From Pseudoalteromonas peptidolytica (GTDB taxonomy: Bacteria > Pseudomonadota > Gammaproteobacteria > Enterobacterales > Alteromonadaceae), in NCBI RefSeq assembly GCF_012641745.1, contig NZ_WEHZ01000034.1, positions 1 to 49,660 of the forward strand: 49,660 nucleotides of DNA, given 5' to 3'. Shown piece after piece: positions 7,838 to 16,983 of this stretch. The stretch's first letter is position 1, and every line of letters starts with the position of its first letter. The notes beneath the pieces are model-generated. The model ran no database searches. It was not told where the DNA came from and was given only the letters and a program-made list of their open reading frames with translations. The position numbers and the translations under genes are program-made.

Positions 7838-8881
7838 ATGTTTAAAAAATTACGCGGATTATTTTCTAACGATCTCTCTATCGACTTAGGGACAGCTAAT
7901 ACACTTATCTATGTAAAAGAAGAAGGCATAGTACTGAATGAACCGTCAGTCGTTGCTATTCGACAGGAGCGTGCCGGTGGACCAAAAAGTGTCGCATCTG
8001 TTGGTACTGCTGCAAAGCAAATGCTGGGTCGAACACCGGGTAATATAAAAGCCATTCGTCCAATGAAAGATGGTGTAATCGCTGACTTTTATGTGACAGA
8101 AAAGATGCTGCAGCATTTTATTAAGCAAGTACATAATAATAACTTTATGCGTCCTAGCCCACGCGTACTTATTTGTGTACCGTGTGGTGCAACTCAGGTT
8201 GAAAAGCGTGCTATCCGTGAGTCAGCAATGGGAGCAGGCGCGCGCGAAGTATACTTGATTGAGGAGCCGATGGCCGCGGCAATTGGTGCTGGTTTACCGG
8301 TATCTGAAGCCACTGGTTCAATGGTTGTCGACATTGGTGGCGGTACTACAGAAGTGGCGATTATCTCGCTAAATGGTGTCGTTTATTCTTCATCAGTACG
8401 TATCGGTGGTGATAAGTTTGATGAAGCTATTATCAACTATGTGCGTCGCAACTTCGGAAGTTTAATTGGTGAAGCAACGGCCGAGCATATTAAACATGAA
8501 ATTGGCTCTGCCTTTAAGAGTGAAACGCCGATTGAAATCGAGGTTCGTGGCCGTAACCTTGCTGAAGGTGTGCCGCGTTCCTTTACCCTAAACTCGCATG
8601 AGATCCTAGAAGCGTTACAAGAGCCATTAATGGGGATTGTCAGTGCGGTTATGGTTGCTCTTGAGCAGTCCCCACCAGAGTTGGCATCTGATATTTCTGC
8701 TCATGGTATGGTGCTCACAGGTGGTGGTGCCTTGCTAAAAGATCTCGATCGCTTGCTAATGGAAGAGACCGGGATACCAGTTGTCGTTGCTGATGATCCA
8801 TTGACTTGTGTCGCCAGAGGGGGAGGCAAAGCGCTAGAAATGATTGATATGCACGGTGGTGATGTTTTTAGCTACGACTGA
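7838..8881 (+). CDS. mreB: Rod-shape-determining actin homologue MreB
   Basis: MreB (347 residues, the family's usual length) forms membrane-bound filaments that guide the elongasome and maintain rod shape. The N-terminal MFKKLRGLF is the amphipathic membrane anchor. Actin-fold nucleotide motifs are DLGTANTLIYV (16-26), VVDIGGGTTEVAII (mid-protein) and the adenosine motif GMVLTGGGALLKDL (about residue 290). Its TGA stop overlaps the mreC ATG (ATGA-type overlap), so it heads the mreBCD-maf-rng operon. Confidence 0.98.
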   Translation: MFKKLRGLFSNDLSIDLGTANTLIYVKEEGIVLNEPSVVAIRQERAGGPKSVASVGTAAKQMLGRTPGNIKAIRPMKDGVIADFYVTEKMLQHFIKQVHNNNFMRPSPRVLICVPCGATQVEKRAIRESAMGAGAREVYLIEEPMAAAIGAGLPVSEATGSMVVDIGGGTTEVAIISLNGVVYSSSVRIGGDKFDEAIINYVRRNFGSLIGEATAEHIKHEIGSAFKSETPIEIEVRGRNLAEGVPRSFTLNSHEILEALQEPLMGIVSAVMVALEQSPPELASDISAHGMVLTGGGALLKDLDRLLMEETGIPVVVADDPLTCVARGGGKALEMIDMHGGDVFSYD

Positions 8882-9723
8882 TGAATTTACTCTTTGGCCG
8901 AACCATCCCATTACAACTGCGACTTACTGTCGCAGTTGTGCTTAGTATTATTCTGATCATTGGCGATCGCTACACAGCTGGCGGCACGATGGTAAGAACG
9001 AGTTTGAATACGCTCGTGAGTCCTTTATTGTACGTTGCCAATATTCCATATGAAGCATTTAGTTTTGGGTTAAAGAGCCTAAATACGCGAGATAAATTAC
9101 AACAAGAAAATCAGTTACTCAGAGAAAAACAACTGTTACAAAGTGAGCAACTGCAACAATTACAGTTTCTGCAAAAGGAAAACCAGGAACTACGTGCCTT
9201 ACTGCGAGCTTCTGCTAGAGAAGGCAACCAAAGGCTTATTTCTCAGGTGTTGTCTGTACATTCAAATCCATACAGTCACCAGGTCGTAATCAATCGCGGC
9301 ACTATTGATGGCATTAGTGAAGGCCAGGCTGTGATCGATGAAATGGGTATAGTCGGGCAACTTACCCAAGTTGGTACTACAACATCGCGTGTCTTGCTGA
9401 TGACAGATACTACCCATGCAACACCGGTTAGGATCTTAAGAAATGACGTAAGAACAGTAGTAGAGGGAACCGGTAAAATAAACAGTGTACGCCTCGCGCA
9501 TGTCCCCCATAGTATGGATATTCGAATTGGGGATATATTAGTGACATCAGGTTTAGGTGGGACATTTCCAGAGGGTTACCCCGTCGCAGTTGTGACAGAA
9601 ATTGACCGTGATGAAGGGCTGCCATTTGCACAAGTGCAGGCTGAGCCTGTGGCACAACTTGATCGGATCCGATTGTTAGTGGTGCTAGGTAAGCGCAGGC
9701 AAGAGGCAATTAATAATGAGTAA
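8881..9723 (+). CDS. mreC: Rod shape-determining protein MreC
   Basis: MreC (280 residues) is a bitopic inner-membrane protein whose periplasmic domain links MreB with PBP2/RodA. A single transmembrane segment near residues 13-30 is followed by a coiled coil rich in Leu, Gln and Glu (about 65-110: QQENQLLREKQ, QLQQLQFLQKENQEL). The beta-domain pair follows with INRGTIDGISEGQAVID and GDILVTSGLGGTFPEGYPV, hallmark MreC sequences. It overlaps mreB by one base and mreD by eight. Confidence 0.97.
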   Translation: MNLLFGRTIPLQLRLTVAVVLSIILIIGDRYTAGGTMVRTSLNTLVSPLLYVANIPYEAFSFGLKSLNTRDKLQQENQLLREKQLLQSEQLQQLQFLQKENQELRALLRASAREGNQRLISQVLSVHSNPYSHQVVINRGTIDGISEGQAVIDEMGIVGQLTQVGTTTSRVLLMTDTTHATPVRILRNDVRTVVEGTGKINSVRLAHVPHSMDIRIGDILVTSGLGGTFPEGYPVAVVTEIDRDEGLPFAQVQAEPVAQLDRIRLLVVLGKRRQEAINNE

Positions 9724-10195
9724 AAATAGTGGTTTATTAATTGCGCTCAGCGTATTTGTAGCTCTGATCATGGCCTTGATGCCACTACCTTTTTCCCTAG
9801 AGCCATTTCGCCCTGATTGGGTTTTACTAGTGCTAATGTATTGGTCTTTGGCTGTACCTCACCGTGTTAATATTGGTTGGGCTTGGGTAACCGGATTAAT
9901 CATTGATTTGGCTATGGGGGCACCACTTGGAGTAAACTCACTAACTTACTCAATTTGCATTTACATCACAGCCAGTAATTTTCAAAAAATTCGTAACTTC
10001 TCTATTTGGCAGCAGGCAGTATTAATTGGATTGTTTTTGGCTCTCTATCATTTGTTACAATTCTGGCTTAATCATTTCTTGCTTGATATCTACTTTAACC
10101 CGCATTATTTGTGGCCTGCAGTTACAGGCATGGTGTGCTGGTTGTGGATATTCCCGCTACTGAGAAAATACCGTAGACAGTTTAGGATCCGATAA
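9716..10195 (+). CDS. mreD: Rod shape-determining membrane protein MreD
   Basis: MreD (159 residues) is a small polytopic inner-membrane protein of the elongasome with about five hydrophobic helices. It shows the PFRPDWVLLVLMYW pattern near residue 30 and the WAWVTGLIIDLAMGAPLG loop typical of the family. The start codon overlaps the mreC reading frame and the stop overlaps the maf start (TAATG), which indicates translational coupling. Confidence 0.95.
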   Translation: MSKNSGLLIALSVFVALIMALMPLPFSLEPFRPDWVLLVLMYWSLAVPHRVNIGWAWVTGLIIDLAMGAPLGVNSLTYSICIYITASNFQKIRNFSIWQQAVLIGLFLALYHLLQFWLNHFLLDIYFNPHYLWPAVTGMVCWLWIFPLLRKYRRQFRIR

Positions 10196-10770
10196 TGCCA
10201 ACCAATTTATATCTCGCTTCGGCTTCTCCAAGACGCAGTGAATTGTTATCGCAACTAGGTTATGCCTTTGAGCAGTTTAGTATTGATGCTGACGAAAGCC
10301 CATTGGCTGGTGAAACCGCCATACAATTGGTTGAGCGGCTCGCGCGTTTAAAAGCGCAGTCGGGCGTCGCAAAAGGTTATACCGACAGACCTGTATTGGG
10401 CAGTGATACTGTTGTGGTGATTGATGGCGAGGCACTTGGAAAACCTCGTGATAAAGCTGATTTTATCAGCATGATGCGACGCCTATCAGGCAATACTCAT
10501 CAGGTAATGACCGCAATCGCACTTGCTGATCCTAATAAAGTATTGAGTCAGGTAGTGACAACGGATGTGACCTTTAAGGAATTAGATGACACTGAAATTG
10601 AAGCATATTGGCAGACCAAAGAGCCGCAAGATAAAGCGGGTGGTTATGGGATCCAGGGGCTAGGCGGGCGCTTTGTTACTGAGATCCAAGGTAGCTATTT
10701 TGCAGTTGTGGGCTTACCTTTATATGAGACGGATGAATTAATACAACGGTTTTTAAATAATTATGAGTAG
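10195..10770 (+). CDS. maf: Maf-family nucleotide pyrophosphatase (YhdE type)
   Basis: This 191-residue protein is a Maf-type nucleoside triphosphate pyrophosphatase; the E. coli YhdE branch hydrolyses dTTP and UTP, removing noncanonical or excess nucleotides. The substrate motif LASASPRRSELL opens the protein, followed by GSDTVVVIDGEALGKPRD (catalytic Asp) and DKAGGYGIQGLGG. Its position after mreD is as in E. coli (yhdE). It overlaps the rng reading frame by eight bases. Confidence 0.93.
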   Translation: MPTNLYLASASPRRSELLSQLGYAFEQFSIDADESPLAGETAIQLVERLARLKAQSGVAKGYTDRPVLGSDTVVVIDGEALGKPRDKADFISMMRRLSGNTHQVMTAIALADPNKVLSQVVTTDVTFKELDDTEIEAYWQTKEPQDKAGGYGIQGLGGRFVTEIQGSYFAVVGLPLYETDELIQRFLNNYE

Positions 10771-12235
10771 CGAACTACTAATTAACGTCACCCCCAGTGA
10801 AAGTCGTGTAGCCTTAATAGAAAATGGTGTGCTGCAAGAGGTACAGGTTGAGCGCATCGGCAACTTGGGAATAGTTGGCAATATCTATCTTGGAAAAGTG
10901 AGCCGAGTGTTGCCCGGTATGCAAGCTGCGTTTGTTGATATTGGTTTGGAGAAAGCTGCGTTTTTACATGCTTCTGATATTGTCAACAGTGCTTCTATCG
11001 AAGAAGGAGTTGCAGACTCACCAGTTAAAAAAGTACAAGATATTCGCGAACTGGTAAAGCAAGGGCAATTTATCATGGTGCAAGTGGTGAAAGATCCGCT
11101 GGGTACTAAAGGCGCTAGGCTAACCACAGATATCACCATTCCGTCTCGTTATTTAGTATTTATGCCAGATGCGACACATGTCGGTGTGAGCCAGCGTATT
11201 GAAACAGAACAAGAACGAGATAGATTAAAAGAAATCGTTGCTCAATATAATGATGAAAATGGCGGTTTTATTGTTCGCACCGCTGCCGAAGGTGCTTCAG
11301 AAGCAGAACTAAAACACGATGCGGAATTTCTGAAAAAGTTATGGCAGAAGATAGTGACGCGCCGCCGCAAAACCAGTAAAGCAAGGATCTTGCACGAAGA
11401 TCTGACTTTGGCATTTAGAACATTGCGTGATTATGTCGGTGAGGACATGGAGCGCATCCGTGTTGACTCAAAGTTGACCTATCAAGAGTTAAAATTATTT
11501 ACCGAAGAGTTTGTTCCACAGCTGGCAAGCGCACTGGAATACTATCCTGGTGAGCGCCCCATTTTTGACTTATTTGATGTCGAATCTGAAATACAAAAAG
11601 CACTACATCGCAAGGTAGAATTAAAGTCAGGCGGCTACTTGATCATAGATCAAACTGAGGCGATGACAACGGTTGATGTCAACACTGGAGCGTTTGTTGG
11701 CCACCGTAACTTAGAAGAAACCATTTTTAATACCAATGTTGAAGCGACTTCTGCTATTGCAAGGCAACTCAGGCTCAGAAACCTTGGTGGTATCATCATT
11801 ATCGACTTCATCGACATGGTATCGGATGAGCATAAACGCCGCGTATTGCACTCTTTAGAAACTGCGTTGTCCAAAGACCGAGCAAAAGCCAATATTAATG
11901 GACTTTCTGCGCTAGGGCTTGTTGAGATGACGCGAAAACGCACGCGTGAAAGCTTGGAGCACATTCTTTGTGATGTATGTCCATCTTGCTCTGGGCGAGG
12001 ATCGTTAAAGACAGTTGAAACCGTATGCTATGAAATTTTACGTGAAATAGTCCGTGTTAATCGAGCGTATGACGCTGATAAGTTCATGGTGTATGCCTCT
12101 CCTGCGGTGAGTGAGGCTTTGATTAATGATGAGTACCATAACTTGGCTGAGCTTGAACTATTTATAGGTAAACAGGTCAGTATTCAAACTGAGAGCTTAT
12201 ACAGCCAAGAACAGTTTGATGTAGTAATGATGTAA
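10763..12235 (+). CDS. rng: Ribonuclease G
   Basis: RNase G (490 residues) is an endoribonuclease that matures the 5' end of 16S rRNA and degrades some mRNAs. The S1 RNA-binding domain begins with GNIYLGKVSRVLPGMQAAFVDIG near residue 38. The catalytic DNase I-like region contains DVNTGAFVG and IIIDFIDM (metal-binding aspartates). The zinc-link cysteines lie in CDVCPSCSGRG near residue 405. It lacks the long C-terminal degradosome scaffold of RNase E, which makes it RNase G. It is the last gene before yhdP, with a 13-base gap. Confidence 0.97.
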   Translation: MSSELLINVTPSESRVALIENGVLQEVQVERIGNLGIVGNIYLGKVSRVLPGMQAAFVDIGLEKAAFLHASDIVNSASIEEGVADSPVKKVQDIRELVKQGQFIMVQVVKDPLGTKGARLTTDITIPSRYLVFMPDATHVGVSQRIETEQERDRLKEIVAQYNDENGGFIVRTAAEGASEAELKHDAEFLKKLWQKIVTRRRKTSKARILHEDLTLAFRTLRDYVGEDMERIRVDSKLTYQELKLFTEEFVPQLASALEYYPGERPIFDLFDVESEIQKALHRKVELKSGGYLIIDQTEAMTTVDVNTGAFVGHRNLEETIFNTNVEATSAIARQLRLRNLGGIIIIDFIDMVSDEHKRRVLHSLETALSKDRAKANINGLSALGLVEMTRKRTRESLEHILCDVCPSCSGRGSLKTVETVCYEILREIVRVNRAYDADKFMVYASPAVSEALINDEYHNLAELELFIGKQVSIQTESLYSQEQFDVVMM

Positions 12236-12248
12236 AAGGTAGTGGTAC

Positions 12249-15200
12249 ATGCAGGCTAAGGCCGTTTGTTTTTTCTGCCTGCGCAAAGCATGGCAAATTT
12301 TTGCGATCACTTTAGTGACACTTGCGGTGCTGGTGTCTGCGTTAAAGTATGCCTTGCCCTATGCAAATGATTATAAAAGTAACATCGAAGCGCTTATCCA
12401 AAAGCAGCTCAATGTTGACATCAGTATAGGTCAAATTAGTGCAAGCTGGGAGGGCAATGGCCCAGCTTTAGTGCTGGAATCACTCTCTTTTAAAGATAAC
12501 CAGAATTCGCCTATTTCAATTAATATTGCGAAAACTTCATTACAGCTGAATGTGTTTGAGTCTGTGCGGCAGATGCAAATCGCATCTAATTACTTTGTGT
12601 TGGAAGGTTTTGAGGCTGATATTGACCTTCGCAAGCTCAGTAATACCCAAGAGCAAAATGAATTTGAGCAGCAAGCACTGCTTGAAAGTCTGTTTTTGGG
12701 AGATGTGGGGCACTTTGCTGTGCAAAGCAGTCGCCTTAACATTACCTTTGCCAGTGGTAAAACACATCGCTTACTGCTTAAAGACTTGGTATGGCAAAAC
12801 TCTAGCGCGTTGCATGAAGGGATAGGGGAAATTGCATTACCGGGTTTTTCGCAGGGACAGTTTAATGCTCGCATATCTTTATCCGGAAGAAAGCTAAGTG
12901 AACTGGCGGGCGATATTTATGTGTCTGCTGACAAAGTAGATCCTGTTGACTGGTTAGAAGAACTTGTGACGTTAACCTATCCCAACCTCAGTGCAGACAT
13001 TAATGCGCAACTATGGCTTGGGTTTGAACAGGGTGCGCTGCAAGACATCACGGTAGACATTAAACCAAGTGCGTTGACATGGGTTGAGGATGAGCGTGAG
13101 CGCACGCTGGTATTAGATGACGCACAATTTCTACTCACCCCCGATTCTGAAGGCCTGTGGATCCAAAGTAGTGGTATTCAGTTTACGCATAACCAAAAAA
13201 CACTCGAACCAATCCAGCTTGAAGCAAAATGGCTTAAGCACAATAAAACGTTATGGCTCGAAAATATCAACGCTAGTTTACTGGCAGAGTTGGCCCAACT
13301 GGTGCAGTTTCCTGGGCGGGACTTACTTTATGGTATGAATCCTAATGGCCAACTGAGTGCGACTAAGTTCAGTATTAGCGATGACGCTTCATGGTCAGCA
13401 TGGGGGGTCGTTGAAAATATTGCAGTGGAACCGTATCAAGGGATCCCAGGTATTTATGGCGCACGATTAGAAGTTGTGGCGTTGGATAATCAAGTCAGGT
13501 TAAATGTTAGTGTTGATCAAAGTGAGCTTTTATCAAAAGAAACCTTTAAGAATAATATTGAAATTCAACAGTTAAGTGGTGATATTTTCATCCGAGAGCA
13601 ACAGCTAAGAGGGTGGCAAGTTTCTAGCCCTAATTTTTGGATAAGTAATCAAGACGTGGCGTTAGCTGCGGAGTTTTCATTACAACTAAATGACGATCCT
13701 ACTTTAGACTTATATGCAGAGTTATCGGGTGGACGAGGTGAGATAGCGTCTCGATATTATCCAGTAAGTATCATGCGTAAAAGCCTAGTCGACTATCTAG
13801 AATCAGGTATACAGGGCGGTCAGCATTTACAAACCCAAGTGTTACTTAATGGCCCTTTCTCGCATTTCCCGTTTGCTGATAAGCAAGGCCAGTTTGAAGT
13901 TAAATCACGCTTGAATGAAGTTAAATTTAACTTTGCACCCGGTTGGCCAAGCGTAACGTCTGGCGATGTTACTTTACACTTTGCAAATGAAAGAATGGAT
14001 ATTTATGTACATCGTGGTGAACTGGTTAATCAGACAGTTGATCAAGGAGTGGTGGTTAGTATTGAAGATCTCAATCAAGCAGATGTACTCACTGTAGATA
14101 TTCTTCACAACACTGAAGCCAGTACATTACAACCTTTCTTCAGTGCAACGCCAATTGCAGATCCGCTCGAAAATATATTAGAAATTGTTCAGGCAAAAGG
14201 GAACGCGACAGGAGAAGTGCTTCTCACTGTGGATTTACATGATGGCGCTGTGCGTGCTCAAGGCGATGTTTACCTTAAAGATAATTCGGTTTTTTTAGCA
14301 AAACCAGGTATGCAGTTGGAGAAGGTAAATGGCATCATTGCATTCGATGATGACAATATTCAGGTGAATGAGTTAACTGCGACTTGGCTTGATATGCCAC
14401 TGTCTATGAATTTATCCGGCTTAGGTAACAAGCAAAGTTATCAAGTGAGTAGCAAGATTGGCTTACAAGCTGGAATCACCCAACTAACACCCTATGCAAA
14501 TGGCATTATTGATGGCTACTTTGAGGGGATTAGCATGCTCAATACTGAGTTAACACTCAACTTTGCTGACTCTGGCTTCAACTACAAAGCAACGTTTGAT
14601 AGTGATCTACGTGGTATAACTAGTTATTTACCTGATCAGTTTGCTAAACCAGCACATCAAACCAAACTACTAAGTGGTACGGTGCTAGGTGATGATATTT
14701 CTAACCTGATCACAGCAAGACTAGACAGTCAATTGTATTTTAATGGCATCATAGATAACAGCACGGGGACCATGCGCAATGCGCATCTAATAATCGGAAG
14801 TAAAGACGAAGGCTTAAATAGCGAAGGGTTTGATATTACGATAAAACAACAAGAGATCGAATTGCTTCCTTGGTTACCTTTGATTGACCGTATTGTTTCG
14901 GTACCAAGTAGTGATACCGACAGCGCATTTTTGCCTGCATTGAATCAGGTTAGTGGGGCGTTTTCAAAAGTAACTTTTTCGGATATTCCATTTTACGATG
15001 TTGATTTTGCAATGACGCCTTTAAATGGCGCTATGCAGCTTAAAATCAATAGTAAAGAAATGCGCACTCAGGTAGCAATACCAAGGTCTAGTTCTAGCCG
15101 ACCGATACACATTAATAGTGACTATTTACGACTTAATTTGCCCAAAGAGGCGTCATCACAGCAAGGTTTACCCGCAGAGATTGATTCTCTTGACTGGTTA

Positions 15201-16175
15201 CTCGAATTGCCTGCCACTGAATTTGTATGTGCCGACTGTAAGGTTGATGATTATCAATTGGACAAGGTGAACCTTTCTTTATTTGGTGACGGTAACAAGC
15301 TGATTATTTCCGAGTTAGTTATTGATAAAAAAGAACATAAATTAAATGCCAGTGGCCGGTTTGAACAAGGGAAAACGAGCCTAACGGGCGTACTTGCCAG
15401 TGATGATTTTGGGGAATTAATGGATGAATTTGATATTACTTCTACTATCAAAGACTCTCGCGCCAATATAGAGTTTGCTATGGACTGGCAAGGTGCGCCC
15501 TATGATTTGGACATGCCAAGTCTTGCTGGAACCGTAACATGGCGCTTAGGTGAAGGGCATTTGGCAGAGATAAGCGATAAAGGGGCGCGGGTATTTTCAT
15601 TATTGAGTTTAGATTCGTTGATTAGAAAACTGCGCCTTGACTTCAGAGACGTGTTCTCCAAAGGTTTTTTTTACAATGGTATGAGTGGCTCAATACACTT
15701 AAATAATGGTGTAGCAGTCACTGAAGACACTAAATTAGATGGCGTACCAGCAGATTTAGCTATACGGGGTTATGCTGATCTCAATACGTACGAAATTAAT
15801 TACGATTTGGCTGTAGCACCCCAAGTCACCTCCAGTTTACCAGTGATAATGGCGTGGGCGGTGAATCCCGTCACTGGGTTGGCGGCATTGGCACTAGACA
15901 AAGTGATCCACTCTGCACGGGTTATCTCTGAAATAAACTTTAAGATCACCGGCACGATGCAAGAACCCATAGTGACAGAGGTCGATCGTAAGAGTAAAGA
16001 GGTCGAGTTACCGACGCCTATTATTCCGGTAAGTGAGCAATTACCAGACGACGAAACAATAAAAAGTGACAATCAGAACGAAGCAACTGAGCCCCCAGTT
16101 CAAAGTGGGGATGCTACACTTAAACAAGAAACGCAGTCCATAGAGCCGCAAAATAAGGAAGGTGGCAATGGCTAA
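12249..16175 (+). CDS. yhdP: YhdP-family AsmA-like phospholipid transport protein
   Basis: This 1308-residue AsmA-like envelope protein is anchored by an N-terminal transmembrane segment (about residues 14-34, ending ALPYAND) with a huge beta-rich periplasmic body. YhdP, with TamB and YdbH, is thought to bridge the membranes and carry phospholipid to the outer membrane. The C-terminal part carries the AsmA-type GTVTWRLGEGHLAEISDKGARVFSLLSLDSL and the VSSLPVIMAWAVNPVTGLAALALDK stretch conserved in YhdP (long runs split across positions 15530-15900). An acidic, Gln-rich tail of about 60 residues follows. The rng-yhdP-nit-tldD order is standard. It overlaps the next gene by eight bases. Confidence 0.93.
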   Translation: MQAKAVCFFCLRKAWQIFAITLVTLAVLVSALKYALPYANDYKSNIEALIQKQLNVDISIGQISASWEGNGPALVLESLSFKDNQNSPISINIAKTSLQLNVFESVRQMQIASNYFVLEGFEADIDLRKLSNTQEQNEFEQQALLESLFLGDVGHFAVQSSRLNITFASGKTHRLLLKDLVWQNSSALHEGIGEIALPGFSQGQFNARISLSGRKLSELAGDIYVSADKVDPVDWLEELVTLTYPNLSADINAQLWLGFEQGALQDITVDIKPSALTWVEDERERTLVLDDAQFLLTPDSEGLWIQSSGIQFTHNQKTLEPIQLEAKWLKHNKTLWLENINASLLAELAQLVQFPGRDLLYGMNPNGQLSATKFSISDDASWSAWGVVENIAVEPYQGIPGIYGARLEVVALDNQVRLNVSVDQSELLSKETFKNNIEIQQLSGDIFIREQQLRGWQVSSPNFWISNQDVALAAEFSLQLNDDPTLDLYAELSGGRGEIASRYYPVSIMRKSLVDYLESGIQGGQHLQTQVLLNGPFSHFPFADKQGQFEVKSRLNEVKFNFAPGWPSVTSGDVTLHFANERMDIYVHRGELVNQTVDQGVVVSIEDLNQADVLTVDILHNTEASTLQPFFSATPIADPLENILEIVQAKGNATGEVLLTVDLHDGAVRAQGDVYLKDNSVFLAKPGMQLEKVNGIIAFDDDNIQVNELTATWLDMPLSMNLSGLGNKQSYQVSSKIGLQAGITQLTPYANGIIDGYFEGISMLNTELTLNFADSGFNYKATFDSDLRGITSYLPDQFAKPAHQTKLLSGTVLGDDISNLITARLDSQLYFNGIIDNSTGTMRNAHLIIGSKDEGLNSEGFDITIKQQEIELLPWLPLIDRIVSVPSSDTDSAFLPALNQVSGAFSKVTFSDIPFYDVDFAMTPLNGAMQLKINSKEMRTQVAIPRSSSSRPIHINSDYLRLNLPKEASSQQGLPAEIDSLDWLLELPATEFVCADCKVDDYQLDKVNLSLFGDGNKLIISELVIDKKEHKLNASGRFEQGKTSLTGVLASDDFGELMDEFDITSTIKDSRANIEFAMDWQGAPYDLDMPSLAGTVTWRLGEGHLAEISDKGARVFSLLSLDSLIRKLRLDFRDVFSKGFFYNGMSGSIHLNNGVAVTEDTKLDGVPADLAIRGYADLNTYEINYDLAVAPQVTSSLPVIMAWAVNPVTGLAALALDKVIHSARVISEINFKITGTMQEPIVTEVDRKSKEVELPTPIIPVSEQLPDDETIKSDNQNEATEPPVQSGDATLKQETQSIEPQNKEGGNG

Positions 16176-16983
16176 AGTCATCGCATTACCGATGTGCTCG
16201 GCACAGACGGCAGAGGTAAACCTAGCTTATCTGCGCCGTCAGTTAGCTTTGTTGGTCATTGAGGAAGAAACTTTAGTTTGCTTGCCTGAAAGCTGGCTGG
16301 CATTTTGTGAGAGTGCGCAGCAAGCTTGGGAAGGTGCACATCACAGTGAGCAGTACCTTACAGAGCTATCAGCTCTTTGTCGTCAATATGGCATTTGGCT
16401 TGCTGCTGGCACTATTGCAACACTGGGTGTTGATGAAAAGTACTTGGCAGCCAGCTATTTATTTAACTCGTGTGGAGAGATAGTAGCACGCTACAATAAG
16501 ATCCACCTATTTGATGCCAATATAAGTGACAAGACTAAACAATACCGAGAGTCTGAGCGAACCCTTCCTGGACAGGAGATAGTGGTTGCTGACAGTCCAT
16601 TCGGTAAAATTGGCTTCAGTGTATGTTATGACTTACGCTTTGCAAGCTTATATCAAGCGATGAGAGTATTAGGCGCTGAGCTATTTTTAGTACCTAGTGC
16701 GTTTACTTGTGCAACAGGGGCAGCGCATTGGCAGCCCTTGTTACAAGCAAGAGCAATTGAAAATCAGTGCTATGTGGTAGCGGCTGCACAGTCTGGTAAC
16801 CATGAAAATGGTAGAGAAACATACGGTCATAGCTTAATCGTATCACCTTGGGGTGAGATTTTGGCAGACACAAAGACGAGTTTGGAGCCCATCTCCCAAA
16901 AGATTGATAGAGCACTTCTTGATTCTATCCGAAGAAACATGCCGGTAATGGATCACAACCGATTTAAAAGTGAGTTTTTATGA
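16168..16983 (+). CDS. Nit-type carbon-nitrogen hydrolase (deaminated-glutathione amidase-like)
   Basis: This is a 271-residue nitrilase-superfamily amidase with the Glu-Lys-Cys triad visible: E41 in CLPESW, K111 in RYNKIHLFD and C153 in GFSVCYDLRF. The YNKIHLFD motif with the following YRES..PG pattern fits the Nit1 branch, whose members repair deaminated glutathione; omega-amidase activity is an alternative. The start at ATG 16168 is preferred over GTG 16162 because AAGGAAG lies at the right distance. It overlaps yhdP upstream and tldD downstream (ATGA), so the three are probably one transcript. Confidence 0.85.
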   Translation: MAKVIALPMCSAQTAEVNLAYLRRQLALLVIEEETLVCLPESWLAFCESAQQAWEGAHHSEQYLTELSALCRQYGIWLAAGTIATLGVDEKYLAASYLFNSCGEIVARYNKIHLFDANISDKTKQYRESERTLPGQEIVVADSPFGKIGFSVCYDLRFASLYQAMRVLGAELFLVPSAFTCATGAAHWQPLLQARAIENQCYVVAAAQSGNHENGRETYGHSLIVSPWGEILADTKTSLEPISQKIDRALLDSIRRNMPVMDHNRFKSEFL

